This document shows positions 1 through 7,177 of a stretch of 64,000 bases of DNA, one piece after another. Source of the DNA: Clostridiales bacterium UBA7568 (GTDB lineage Bacteria > Bacillota > Clostridia > Oscillospirales > CAG-272); the NCBI GenBank assembly GCA_002479075.1, contig DLLG01000004.1, forward strand, positions 152,111 to 216,110, in the 5' to 3' direction. The first letter of the stretch is position 1; every line of letters starts with the position of its first letter. The notes below the pieces were generated by a model. It made no database searches. It had not been told where the DNA came from and saw only the letters and a program-made list of their open reading frames with translations. Both the position numbers and the translations under genes were made by a program.

Positions 1-2
1 AA

Positions 3-431
3 TGGCGGCAGATAAAAAATGCGCAGGTTGCGCTCGGATATTATTCGGAAAAAGGGCTTGTGGCAAAACTGACAAGCTCCTTTCGCGTTTTTTCCGCGCT
101 TGTCGGTCTGTCGCTTGAAAATGCGGCGGAGAGCGGAATGGCTATGAGAGCAAGAGGCTACGGAGCGGGAAAAAGAACAAATTACAAGCTGTATAAATTC
201 GCCGCGGGAGATGTGGCGTTTGCGGCGTTTACAATCGTTTTTGCGGCGTTTTCGATTTTCGGGATGACAAAGGGCGCCTTCTCGTTTGACTTTTATCCTC
301 GTGTATCGGCGTGCGTCGTATCGACGTCGAATGCCTGGTTTATCCTCGCCTTTGCCGCACTGTCCTTTGCGCCTTTTATTTTTGAGATTACGGAGGCTTT
401 GAAATGGAAATACTTACGCTCAAAAATCTGA
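3..431 (+). CDS. EcfT-type transmembrane component of an ECF transporter (5' end outside window)
   Basis: This is the C-terminal part of the integral-membrane T component that couples the ECF ATPase to the substrate-binding S protein. The frame is open from base 3, so the start lies upstream. The family coupling motif, a small-residue helix ending in Ala-Arg-Gly, is visible as MAMRARGYG, followed by KRT and then two or three hydrophobic segments. The last 28 bases overlap the ATPase gene, which points to translational coupling. The T-A-S order on one strand makes a complete transporter except for the missing T N-terminus. Assignment to the EcfT/CbiQ family is firm; the substrate is not indicated here. 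Confidence 0.85.
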   Translation, partial: WRQIKNAQVALGYYSEKGLVAKLTSSFRVFSALVGLSLENAAESGMAMRARGYGAGKRTNYKLYKFAAGDVAFAAFTIVFAAFSIFGMTKGAFSFDFYPRVSACVVSTSNAWFILAFAALSFAPFIFEITEALKWKYLRSKI

Positions 432-2050
432 GCTTTTCATATCCGGAAAGCGACAGAAAAGCGATTGAAAATGTTTCGCTCTCCGTGCGCGAGGGGGAGT
501 TTATCGTTATCTGCGGAAGGTCCGGTTGCGGAAAGACGACGCTTCTGCGCCTTCTGAAAAACGAGCTTGCGCCAGTCGGCAAAAGAGAAGGGGAGATACT
601 TTTCTGCGGCAAAGCAATGGATGAGGTCGATGCGAGAACGTCGGCAAGGTGCATAGGCTTTGTTGCGCAGAACCCGGAGACCGGAACGCTGACAGACAAG
701 GTCTGGCACGAGCTTGCCTTCGGGCTTGAAAATCTTGGCTGTGACCCGGATGAAATGCGCCTGCGCATCGGCGAGACGGCAAACTATTTCGGGATAAACA
801 CGATGACAGAGAGAGAAACGGCAACGCTTTCCGGCGGGCAGAAACAACTTCTCGCCCTTGCCGCTGTTATGACGCTTTCTCCGAAAGTTCTGCTCCTCGA
901 CGAGCCGACCTCGCAGCTCGACCCGATTGCAGCGTCCGGCTTTATAAACACCCTGCAAAAGATAAACCGCGAGCTCGGGATGACAGTCATCCTCTCCGAG
1001 CATCGCCTTGAAGAGGTTTTCCCGATTGCGGATAGGGTCGTCGTTATGGATGGGGGGAAGATTGCCTGCTCGGACGAGCCGGAAAAGGTCTGCGGGGCGC
1101 TTGCAAAAAGCCCCATATCCGCGGGATTTCCGTCCGCGGCAAGGATTTTTTCGGGTCTGGAAGGACGCGGAAAGTGCCCGCTTACCGTGCGCGAGGGGCG
1201 GGAATTTCTCTCATCGTTTGAAAAAAAGAGCCTGCCGATTGAAGAAAAAAGCCGACCTGACGAGGTTGCTTTTTCGATGAAAAACGTATGGCAGAGATAT
1301 GAAAGAAATTCGCCTGATATTCTCAAAGGGGCGGATATTGAAGTCCGTCGCGGGGAGATATTCTCCCTTCTCGGCGGCAACGGCAGCGGAAAAACCACGC
1401 TGCTTTCCGTCATTGCCGGAATTGAAAAGGCATACAGAGGAAAAATCACGATTCTCGGAAAGAACATAAAGAAATACGGAGCCGAGCTTCACCGCGGCAC
1501 TGTCGCAATGCTGCCGCAGGACGTATCGACCGTTTTCATAAAAAATACCGTGCGTGACAACCTTTTTGACATCTGCCGCGCTGTCGGTTGCGGAAAAAAT
1601 GATGCAGAAAAGAAGATCGCCGACATCTGTGCCGAGCTTTCGATAACGGAGGTTCTCTCCCGTCATCCTTATGACCTTTCGGGAGGAGAGGGGCAGAGAG
1701 CGGCGCTTGCGAAAATACTTCTCACAGAGCCGAAAATCCTGCTTTTGGACGAGCCGACAAAGGGCATCGATGCTTTTGCGAAACAGACTCTTATGGCAAT
1801 TCTCCGCCGTCTTTCGGAAGGCGGGGTGACGGTACTCATCGTCACGCACGACACGGAATTTGCGGCTGAAATTTCGGATAGGTGCGCTATGCTCTTTGAC
1901 GGAAAAGTGATTTCTCCCTCCTGCCCGCAGAGATTTTTCGGAAAAAACAATTTTTATACAACTTCGGCAAGCCGTATTTCAAGAAGAATATTTGAAAATA
2001 CAGTAACGGCGGAGCAGGTTATCGCTCTCGGAAAAGAGGAAATCGGATGA
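404..2050 (+). CDS. Fused double ABC ATPase of an ECF transporter (EcfA1-EcfA2 type)
   Basis: A 548-residue protein with two complete ABC ATPase domains in tandem. Domain 1 has Walker A GRSGCGKTT near residue 38, signature LSGGQKQ near 141 and Walker B LLLDEPTSQLDP. Domain 2 has Walker A GGNGSGKTT near 323, signature LSGGEGQR near 425 and Walker B LLLDEPTKGID. Many ECF systems use two separate ATPases; here they are one chain, as in the YkoD-like group. The ATP-driven complex powers uptake through the T and S membrane proteins. The gene starts inside the end of the T gene, and its stop overlaps the S gene start by four bases (ATGA). Confidence 0.92.
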   Translation: MEILTLKNLSFSYPESDRKAIENVSLSVREGEFIVICGRSGCGKTTLLRLLKNELAPVGKREGEILFCGKAMDEVDARTSARCIGFVAQNPETGTLTDKVWHELAFGLENLGCDPDEMRLRIGETANYFGINTMTERETATLSGGQKQLLALAAVMTLSPKVLLLDEPTSQLDPIAASGFINTLQKINRELGMTVILSEHRLEEVFPIADRVVVMDGGKIACSDEPEKVCGALAKSPISAGFPSAARIFSGLEGRGKCPLTVREGREFLSSFEKKSLPIEEKSRPDEVAFSMKNVWQRYERNSPDILKGADIEVRRGEIFSLLGGNGSGKTTLLSVIAGIEKAYRGKITILGKNIKKYGAELHRGTVAMLPQDVSTVFIKNTVRDNLFDICRAVGCGKNDAEKKIADICAELSITEVLSRHPYDLSGGEGQRAALAKILLTEPKILLLDEPTKGIDAFAKQTLMAILRRLSEGGVTVLIVTHDTEFAAEISDRCAMLFDGKVISPSCPQRFFGKNNFYTTSASRISRRIFENTVTAEQVIALGKEEIG

Positions 2051-2727
2051 GCGGAAAAAAGAAAATTTTGCGCTTTGCAATCCTGCTTTTTGCCGTGCCG
2101 GCTGTGATAATAATCGGAACGCTTGCGGCGGGGAGCAGGGCATACGTCTGGCTTTCCATCTGCGTTGCAGTCCTCTCCTGCGTGCCGTTCTTTATCGCGT
2201 TTGAGAAAAAAAGCGGCACGGGAAGAATGCTGATACTGGCTGTTATGGTCTCGCTTTCGGTGCTCGGAAGATTTGCTTTTTCCGCCCTGCCGCATTTCAA
2301 GCCCGTGACGGCGATAGTTGTCATAGCGGGGATATATCTCGGCGCGGAATCGGGCTTTCTCTGCGGTGCGCTTTCAGCCGTGCTTTCGAATATCATTTTC
2401 GGGCAGGGCCCGTGGACTCCTTTTCAGATGTTTTCCTGGGGACTGATCGGCTTTTTGGCGGCAATAACGTCGCCGCTACTGAAAAAAAGCAAGCTCGCGC
2501 TTGCAATCTACGGAGTATTCTCCGGAATATTGTTCTCTCTGCTTATGGACGGCTTCTCGGCTCTGTGGGCGGAAGGGACGTTTTCGCTTTCAAGATACGG
2601 AACGTTTATAGTTGCGGCTTTGCCGGTGACAGCGGTATATGCGGTTTCAAACGTTATATTTTTGCTTGCGCTGTCTGCCTTGATGGGCGAAAAGCTGGAG
2701 AGGATAACAAAAAAGTACGGGATATGA
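2047..2727 (+). CDS. ECF transporter S (substrate-binding) component
   Basis: A 226-residue hydrophobic protein with about six membrane segments. The stretch around residues 118-140 (FGQGPWTPFQMFSWGLIGF) is typical of S components that bind a vitamin or similar small molecule in the membrane. It overlaps the fused ATPase gene by ATGA, so T, A and S should form one transporter. The TAGless, non-ThiT/BioY/RibU sequence does not let me name the substrate; cobalamin-like or thiamin-precursor systems are possible. The operon seems to end here, because a separate consensus promoter starts three bases after the stop. Confidence 0.8.
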   Translation: MSGKKKILRFAILLFAVPAVIIIGTLAAGSRAYVWLSICVAVLSCVPFFIAFEKKSGTGRMLILAVMVSLSVLGRFAFSALPHFKPVTAIVVIAGIYLGAESGFLCGALSAVLSNIIFGQGPWTPFQMFSWGLIGFLAAITSPLLKKSKLALAIYGVFSGILFSLLMDGFSALWAEGTFSLSRYGTFIVAALPVTAVYAVSNVIFLLALSALMGEKLERITKKYGI

Positions 2728-2729
2728 TG

Positions 2730-2758
2730 TTGACACGGCGCGCACAATAATATATAAT
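2730..2758 (+). promoter_or_regulatory. Consensus sigma-A promoter for the acetyltransferase gene
   Basis: TTGACA at 2730-2735 and TATAAT at 2753-2758 are both perfect, with a 17-base spacer. It lies directly after the ECF S gene and 37 bases before the acetyltransferase ATG, so this gene has its own strong constitutive promoter. Confidence 0.85.
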
Positions 2759-2794
2759 CGGTAAAAAATCATAAAAATCAAGGGAGAAAAGAAA

Positions 2795-3415
2795 ATGAGC
2801 GAACGCGAAAAAATGCTTGCGGGGAAAATATATGACCCGTTTACGGAAGGTCTTCCCGATGAAAGAACAAGGGCGCACGTCCTTTGCAAAATGTATAACG
2901 AGACGACCGAGGTCGATACGGAAAAAAGAGAAGAGATTCTTGCGGAACTTATGCCTGATCGTGCCGACGGAGTATACCTTCAGGGACCGATATATTTTGA
3001 TTTCGGCAAGAATATAAAAATGGGCAAAAACAGTTATGCAAACTTCAATTTTACAGCTCTTGACATATGCGAAATAACGATCGGCGATAATGTTTTCATC
3101 GGGCCGAACGTATCGCTCCTGACGCCCAAGCACCCGCTTTGCTGGCAGGACAGAAACCCTTATTTAAGCGAAAAAACAGGAAAAACCACGGACAAAGAAT
3201 ACGGTGCGCCGATAACCATAGGCGATAACTGCTGGATAGCCGGCGACGTTACGGTTTGCGCGGGAGTTACAATCGGCGAAGGGTGCGTCATCGGCGCAGG
3301 GTCTGTCGTCACGCGTGACATTCCGGCAAACAGCCTTGCGTTCGGCAATCCTTGCAGAGTATCGCGCAAAATAACGGAAGCGGACAGGCTTGAAAATCAT
3401 CCGGAGCTGTTCTGA
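2795..3415 (+). CDS. Sugar O-acetyltransferase (maltose/galactoside type, LbH fold)
   Basis: A 206-residue acetyl-CoA-dependent transferase that acetylates the 6-hydroxyl of sugars. The N-terminal helical part (MLAGKIYDPF at residues 8-17) matches the maltose acetyltransferase N-domain. Hexapeptide repeats of the left-handed beta helix run from about residue 70 to 195 (IGDNVFIGPNV, APITIGDNCWIAGDVTV, GEGCVIGAGSVVTRDIP). The catalytic histidine is the one in LTPKHPL. The start is set by AGGGAG seven bases upstream of the ATG. It has its own promoter and no pathway partner nearby, so it may serve sugar detoxification. Confidence 0.92.
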   Translation: MSEREKMLAGKIYDPFTEGLPDERTRAHVLCKMYNETTEVDTEKREEILAELMPDRADGVYLQGPIYFDFGKNIKMGKNSYANFNFTALDICEITIGDNVFIGPNVSLLTPKHPLCWQDRNPYLSEKTGKTTDKEYGAPITIGDNCWIAGDVTVCAGVTIGEGCVIGAGSVVTRDIPANSLAFGNPCRVSRKITEADRLENHPELF

Positions 3416-3459
3416 AAGGTAAAAACGGGCGAAAGCGCGCAAATGTTAATATCCGTTGC

Positions 3460-3488
3460 TTGTGTTGGCGGACAGTTTCCTGTATAAT
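3460..3488 (+). promoter_or_regulatory. Promoter of the XRE regulator gene
   Basis: TTGTGT at 3460-3465 and a perfect TATAAT at 3483-3488, spacer 17. The -10 box is 31 bases before the ATG, leaving a short leader with GAAAGGAG. Confidence 0.65.
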
Positions 3489-3518
3489 GACGGTGCAACC
3501 GAAAGGAGAGTGACCGAA

Positions 3519-4028
3519 ATGCTAAGTGAAAATATAAAAATAATCAGAAAATCAAAAGGACTTTCACAGGAGGAGCTTGCCGAAAGACTGAACGTCGTCC
3601 GGCAGACGGTTTCAAAATGGGAGCAGGGGCTTTCTGTTCCCGACGCCGATCTGCTCGTTTCAATCTCGGAGGTGCTCGGGGTACCCGTCAGCACCCTGCT
3701 CGGAGAGACCGCAGCGCCTGCGGCGGAGGACGACCTGAAAATAATTTCCGAGAAGCTCGAAAACATAAATCTGCAGCTTGCGCAGAGAAAGACGGCGAGA
3801 AGAAAAACGCTTCATTGGCTCTTTTTTGCGACGGGAGTGCTTGTCGCAGTTGTTTTCGCCGCACTTGCCGTAATGCAGAGTCCGTATCTCGGCTGGGATT
3901 ACAGCGACCCCGAAACGGCTGTTTTCGGCGCGGGGTTTCACGTCTTTGAATATCTTTTTGTAAGGCTTGCGCCGATTGTGTTTATCGGAGCCGCCGTCGG
4001 ATTTTTTCTCACGAGGGGAAAGAGATAA
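3519..4028 (+). CDS. XRE-family HTH regulator with C-terminal membrane segments
   Basis: A 169-residue protein. Residues 4-60 are a Cro/C1-type helix-turn-helix (ENIKIIRKSKGLSQEELAE, then VVRQTVSKWEQG), which binds operator DNA. A charged linker follows, then two hydrophobic helices near residues 100-120 and 145-165, so it is probably membrane anchored. This layout is common among clostridial regulators of neighbouring membrane or stress genes. The start was placed at the ATG nine bases after GAAAGGAG; an upstream in-frame GTG is inside the promoter and was discarded. It is the last gene of normal composition before the AT-rich toxin island. Confidence 0.88.
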   Translation: MLSENIKIIRKSKGLSQEELAERLNVVRQTVSKWEQGLSVPDADLLVSISEVLGVPVSTLLGETAAPAAEDDLKIISEKLENINLQLAQRKTARRKTLHWLFFATGVLVAVVFAALAVMQSPYLGWDYSDPETAVFGAGFHVFEYLFVRLAPIVFIGAAVGFFLTRGKR

Positions 4029-4066
4029 CCTCGTTTACCGAAGCGGAATCATTATAAATGAAGTGA

Positions 4067-4177
4067 ATTGTTGTCGTAGCTGCAAATGATGTTACGGGAG
4101 TCTGTGTTGCTGACGATTTCTTGTCTGGGCCGTTAGGTGCCGGTGTTAGAGAAGGCTTGATTCTGATATTTGGTTAG
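4067..4177 (+). pseudogene. Short relic of an Rhs/YD-type protein (pre-toxin region)
   Basis: An open stretch of 36 codons without a start reads VVVAANDVTGVCVADDF and continues to LGAGVREGLILIFG before a stop. The AANDVTGV..ADD pattern resembles the hydrophobic segment between the Rhs core and the toxin domain in clostridial Rhs proteins. It is bounded upstream by a stop codon and the XRE gene. I read it as debris of an earlier Rhs gene; the identification rests on pattern memory and is weak. Confidence 0.35.
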
Positions 4178-4196
4178 TTTGAGAAAGGAAGCATTT

Positions 4197-4447
4197 ATGT
4201 GGGAGATAATTCACACTAACGTCGAAATATTGAAGTTTATGGAGAGTGTATGTTGTTTTCACGATAGTTGTATAAAAAAATAAGTTACATAAGTGGGGCA
4301 TATGTTGGTGAAAACCTTTCAATGCATCCCTTGAATGATCGTAGAGTTTTGCGAGTTGTAATTCAACGACAATACGAAAAGAACTCAATGATAGAGATGG
4401 AATTTCAAGGATTAAAAACTCGGTACTTCGATAATTGGCATATATGA
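4197..4447 (+). pseudogene. Imm-like gene interrupted by a -1 frameshift at an A7 run
   Basis: A good ribosome site (AAAGGAA) precedes ATG 4197. Frame 1 reads MWEIIHTNVEILKFMES..FHDSCIKK and stops at 4281. The -1 frame continues as ISYISGAYVGENLSMHP..VLRVVIQRQYEKNSMIEMEFQGL to a stop at 4447. Together the two halves look like one small globular protein of the kind often found as immunity genes beside Rhs tips. The switch falls exactly on ATA AAA AAA TAA, an A-AAA-AAA slippery heptamer, so programmed frameshifting cannot be excluded. The C-terminus (KTRYFDNWHI) seems short, so the 3' end may also be truncated. The next gene follows within ten bases. Confidence 0.55.
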
Positions 4448-4457
4448 GGTGAAAAAA

Positions 4458-4763
4458 ATGAGTAGAAAATTTGAAGCCAAGATTTGCTGGTTATCTGAAA
4501 CACAGGGTGGACGCAAAGACATTCCGCTTGGCGATAAATATGCACCTATAATAAAATTAACTAAAACGCAGCATAAATCGAATGATTTTTGGAGTGTGTT
4601 TGTTTTCAATAAAAAGAAAATTAGCAGAAATGAAACACTCTCCAATATGGAATATTTATCTGATAATGCACCAGATAACCTTTCTGTAGGTGTGGAATTT
4701 GTGCTATATGAGGGGTCTAAAATGGTTGCTAATGGAATTGTTTTGCGTGAAATTATGTGTTGA
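4458..4763 (+). CDS. Small EF-Tu domain-III-like protein, likely orphan immunity protein
   Basis: A 101-residue protein of unknown function. Its opening, FEAKICWLSETQGGRKDIPLG, follows the pattern of the EF-Tu C-terminal beta barrel, and the end has GSKMVANGIVLREI, again barrel-like. Similar small barrels occur as likely immunity genes in Rhs toxin islands; that role is inferred from position, not shown. GAGG at 4446-4449 sits eight bases before ATG 4458 and overlaps the stop of the frameshifted gene, so the two were probably co-translated. A GTG at 4449 is a less likely start. Composition is AT-rich like the rest of the island. Confidence 0.55.
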   Translation: MSRKFEAKICWLSETQGGRKDIPLGDKYAPIIKLTKTQHKSNDFWSVFVFNKKKISRNETLSNMEYLSDNAPDNLSVGVEFVLYEGSKMVANGIVLREIMC

Positions 4764-4797
4764 GGATAGGCAAACGCTTATAGCGTAAACACTATTT

Positions 4798-5011
4798 CTG
4801 TTTCAGCAAGCATCTTCTTTTTAGGAGAAAAGGCAAATTGTTGGAACATTCCAACTCTCTTGAAGGTTTCAGGAATATTCCTAACAAGTTTTGCCTTTGT
4901 GGTATCACAAAGGCGATGCTTGCTGGCGAATACCACTAGGAAAATTTCCGAAATCTTTCGGTTATCGAGTGTTTGCAAGCTATAAAAGGTTTCGGAAATT
5001 TCCAATTGCAA
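4798..5011 (+). repeat. Structured repeat element, copy A (full length)
   Basis: A non-coding element rich in nested inverted repeats, placed directly before Rhs core sequence. Visible pairings: CAGCAAGCATC near 4803 with GATGCTTGCTG near 4915; AAAGGCAAA near 4829 with TTTGCCTTT near 4890; GCCTTTGTG 4893-4901 with CACAAAGGC 4906-4914; AAATTTCCGAAA 4942-4953 with TTTCGGAAATTT 4990-5001. A second, 5'-truncated copy lies near 6344-6488. The minus strand is open across both copies, but the changes preserve pairing rather than protein, so I treat it as RNA or DNA structure. The family is unknown to me. Confidence 0.6.
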
Positions 5012-5084
5012 TAGGTATAATCTTTATTCTAATGGCACGCAGTATTATCTTGTAAAGAACCTGCAAGGCGATGTAACACAGATA
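4908..5084 (+). repeat. Direct repeat copy A (element end plus Rhs core start)
   Basis: 177 bases that recur at 6385-6561 with only five differences. They span the 3' part of the structured element and the first 72 bases of recognisable Rhs core. The element-to-core junction is therefore identical in both copies. Confidence 0.9.
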
Positions 5085-5942
5085 CGCAGCGTCTATGGAA
5101 CCGTTCTGGTAGAATACGCATATGACGCGTGGGGCAATGTGCTTGATATAAGCGGCACGTACGCATCGACGCTTGGTCAGAACAACCCCATACGCTATCG
5201 CGGATATTATTACGATTCAGAGACGAGCTTCTATTATGTATCCAGCCGTTATTACGATCCTGAGATCGGTCGGTGGATTAATGCAGATGGTTATGTTTCA
5301 ACGGGGCAAGGTGTCCTTGGAAACAACATGTTTGCTTACTGTGGAAACAACCCTGTAAACAGAGTTGACCACACAGGACAATTTTGGAGTGAAATTTGTA
5401 ATTTTGTCAAAACTGCTGTTGCCGAAATTGGATATGCCATAGGGCTTATGTCTCCTGCATATGCAGGCTGTGGCGGAATGGCTATTGTGGATGGCCCATT
5501 ACCTTTCGGTGATATTATTGCCTTAGCAGGAGCCGCGGTGATAACTGTTGGTGCAATAGGATATGGAATTTATCAAGCAGCGCAAGCTCCAGCTATTTCT
5601 ATCCCTAAGGTAGAAGAAAAAACTGAAGAAATACCTGCACCTCCGCCTACTCCAACAGTAATTTATAGATATGGAGGAACAAATCCAGGAAATCTAACAC
5701 CGAAAGCCAAAGACAAATATACAGGCTTATCATTCTCTACTGTTCCGATGCCTGGTGCAGCAATGACAACAATTGAGGCACTTAATGCAACAGGTGTGGT
5801 TTATGCTGTTCAAGATGGACCTACCCACGTAAGTGTACGACCAGTAGGCGCACCAATGGAAGCTTGGATAAATGCAGGTTCCAGTTCAATTTGGACACAA
5901 GCTGTTAAATCGGTTGTCATTAAATGGGATGGAGGGTACTAA
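5013..5942 (+). CDS. Orphan Rhs/YD-repeat tip: truncated core plus C-terminal toxin domain
   Basis: The frame is open from 4986, but Rhs-like residues begin near 5013 (YNLYSNGTQYYLVKNLQGDV). They run through the conserved core end (YRGYYYDSETSFYYVSSRYYDPEIGRWINADG, here cited in part: RGYYYDSETS, SRYYDPEIGRWINADG). No ATG/GTG/TTG precedes GTG 5139 within the core, so this is a displaced tip lacking its shell-forming body. After VDHTGQFW comes a hydrophobic segment, a proline-rich linker (near residue 170 from GTG) and a toxin domain of about 95 residues (VIYRYGG..GLSFST..EAWINAGSSS..VVIKWDGGY). The R, SFST and E pattern faintly recalls ADP-ribosyltransferases, but this is speculative. The next gene starts two bases on and is likely its immunity partner. 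Confidence 0.75.
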   Translation, partial: RYNLYSNGTQYYLVKNLQGDVTQIRSVYGTVLVEYAYDAWGNVLDISGTYASTLGQNNPIRYRGYYYDSETSFYYVSSRYYDPEIGRWINADGYVSTGQGVLGNNMFAYCGNNPVNRVDHTGQFWSEICNFVKTAVAEIGYAIGLMSPAYAGCGGMAIVDGPLPFGDIIALAGAAVITVGAIGYGIYQAAQAPAISIPKVEEKTEEIPAPPPTPTVIYRYGGTNPGNLTPKAKDKYTGLSFSTVPMPGAAMTTIEALNATGVVYAVQDGPTHVSVRPVGAPMEAWINAGSSSIWTQAVKSVVIKWDGGY

Positions 5943-5944
5943 GC

Positions 5945-6337
5945 ATGGTAGATATTACAGAAATTATGGATATGCTCGATTGGCATATGTCCCCTGAAAT
6001 TCAACTCGAAGGAATATCTCTAGCAAGAAATATAGAAACAATTATTCCATTTATACAACCGCTAACACCAAAACACAATAAAAACGTATGGGGAAATTGT
6101 GCTGTTATCATTTCAGAAAGAAGCGACGAAGAAATTAAGCCTCATTTACCTGAAGTGTTAGAATGGTTGCAAGATATGAATTGGCCGGGGGCTTTTTGTA
6201 TCCTAGACAGGTTAAAAAATTACTCGGACAAGAATTCTATTCTTAGCGCAATAAGCATTTGCATTCAAAAGGCAAAGGATTGCAATGATGAAATTTGGGA
6301 AGATAATTTATTAACGCTTCAACGGATGCTTTTATAA
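5945..6337 (+). CDS. DUF5071-family protein, likely immunity protein of the adjacent Rhs tip
   Basis: A 130-residue helical protein. The segments KNVWGNCAVIISERSDEEI, LPEVLEWLQDMNWPGAF and CILDRL match the DUF5071 family, small proteins often encoded after polymorphic toxin tips. The gene follows the toxin stop by two bases, and its ribosome site GGAGGG lies inside the toxin end (5932-5937), so production is coupled. By the logic of such cassettes it should neutralise the toxin by binding it; this is inferred. The 3' end runs directly into the second structured repeat copy. Confidence 0.75.
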   Translation: MVDITEIMDMLDWHMSPEIQLEGISLARNIETIIPFIQPLTPKHNKNVWGNCAVIISERSDEEIKPHLPEVLEWLQDMNWPGAFCILDRLKNYSDKNSILSAISICIQKAKDCNDEIWEDNLLTLQRMLL

Positions 6338-6384
6338 TTGAGTAAGGGTTTGGAACTATCCCAACAAGTTTGCGTTTGGGTGAC

Positions 6385-6561
6385 CAAAGGCGATGCTTGC
6401 TGGCGAATACCACTAGGAAAATTCCCGAAATCTTTCGGTTATCGAGTGTTTGCAAGCCATAAAAGGTTTCGGGAATTTCTAATTGCAATAGGTATAATCT
6501 TTATTCTAATGGCACGCAGTATTATCTTGTAAAGAACCTGCAAGGCGATGTAACGCAGATA
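6385..6561 (+). repeat. Direct repeat copy B (truncated structured element plus Rhs core start)
   Basis: The same 177 bases as 4908-5084 with five substitutions. Weaker similarity extends back to about 6344. One pair of changes (6424 and 6473) converts a T-A pair of copy A (4947 and 4996) to C-G and so keeps a 12-bp stem; another (third base of the Thr codon at 6553-6555) is silent in the Rhs frame. Confidence 0.9.
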
Positions 6562-6594
6562 GGTCTAAAAATTGCAATTGCAACGCTGAATTGA
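6487..6594 (+). pseudogene. Second Rhs core relic
   Basis: The same frame as the orphan tip (NRYNLYSNGTQYYLVKNL, then QGDVTQI) continues from copy B for about 25 codons. It then departs into unrelated sequence (GLKIAIATLN) and stops at 6594. It marks the site of another tip whose toxin has been lost. The following 140 bases are AT-rich with no gene that I can see. Confidence 0.7.
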
Positions 6595-6737
6595 GCAATG
6601 AGAGATGCGAGTAGAATTTTGTTCAACTCTGCAATTGCGTAAAATAATATTTGAATCGCAGTACAGTAGATTACACAATTCAAATGTTTAGAGCGCAAAT
6701 ATATATTTACAAAATAAAATTTGTGAATAAAAAGGAC

Positions 6738-6765
6738 AAAGCCGCCGTCATTAGACAGCGGCTTT
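6738..6765 (+). terminator. Hairpin downstream of the Rhs island, possible terminator
   Basis: AAAGCCGC 6738-6745 pairs with GCGGCTTT 6758-6765, and an inner GTC/GAC pair closes around ATTA. No clear T run follows on the plus strand, while the minus strand has some (TTTTTATTC), so direction is uncertain. Confidence 0.4.
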
Positions 6766-6792
6766 GCTGATTGTATTCAATAATACATCTAT

Positions 6793-6950
6793 TTAGAGCG
6801 CTCTCCCCACAACTCTTCCGCAGCAGAACACACTGTTATGCTCGGAGAGGCGTATGGGCTTATACTTTTCGTTATGCGAGATCAAACAGCCGTTCTCGCG
6901 CTCCTTGATAAAGACATCACCGTTTACGATGAAGATACCGCTCTCACCGG
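6793..6950 (-). pseudogene. 3' remnant of a LexA/S24-type repressor
   Basis: On the minus strand, GIFIVNGDVFIKE..GCLISHNEKYKPI..SVFCCGRVVGRAL matches the C-terminal half of S24 peptidase-domain repressors, including the segment around the catalytic lysine. Upstream, homology ends at 6951 where the repeat unit begins, so the DNA-binding half is gone. Such repressors control prophages and SOS-responsive elements, suggesting that an integrated element once occupied this site. Confidence 0.6.
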
Positions 6951-7048
6951 CTCGACGCCTGCTCGGTCGTCGCGGCTCTGACAGCCGTCTAAGGCTGTCA
7001 TTCACTACCGTTCTTTTTGATTCCCTTCGGGCAAAAAAGAAAAACCGC
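6951..7048. repeat. Tandem-like repeat unit 1 near tRNA-Glu
   Basis: 98 bases repeated at 7081-7177 with few changes. Each unit holds a perfect hairpin TGACAGCC/GGCTGTCA (loop GTCTAA) and ends with AAAAAAGAAAAACCGC. Between the units, 7067-7080 repeats the 14-base CCTACGGGAATCGA of the tRNA-Glu 3' end. Confidence 0.8.
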
Positions 7049-7080
7049 CATTTTACACCTACGGGAATCGATTCTCGCGT

Positions 7081-7177
7081 CTCGACGACGCTCGGTCATC
7101 GCGGCTCTGACAGCCGTCTAAGGCTGTCATTCACCACCGCTCTTTTCGATTCCCTTCGGGCAAAAAAGAAAAACCGC
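7081..7177. repeat. Tandem-like repeat unit 2 next to tRNA-Glu
   Basis: Second copy of the unit at 6951-7048, with the hairpin TGACAGCC/GGCTGTCA. Its end forms half of the tRNA-Glu terminator stem, so the terminator is part of the repeated unit. Confidence 0.8.

Noticed and set aside
4778..5011. A 77-codon minus-strand frame conserved in both structured repeat copies
   Set aside because: The differences between copies keep base pairing, one of them a compensated pair, and the two frames diverge completely outside the repeat. I treat it as folded RNA or DNA, not protein.
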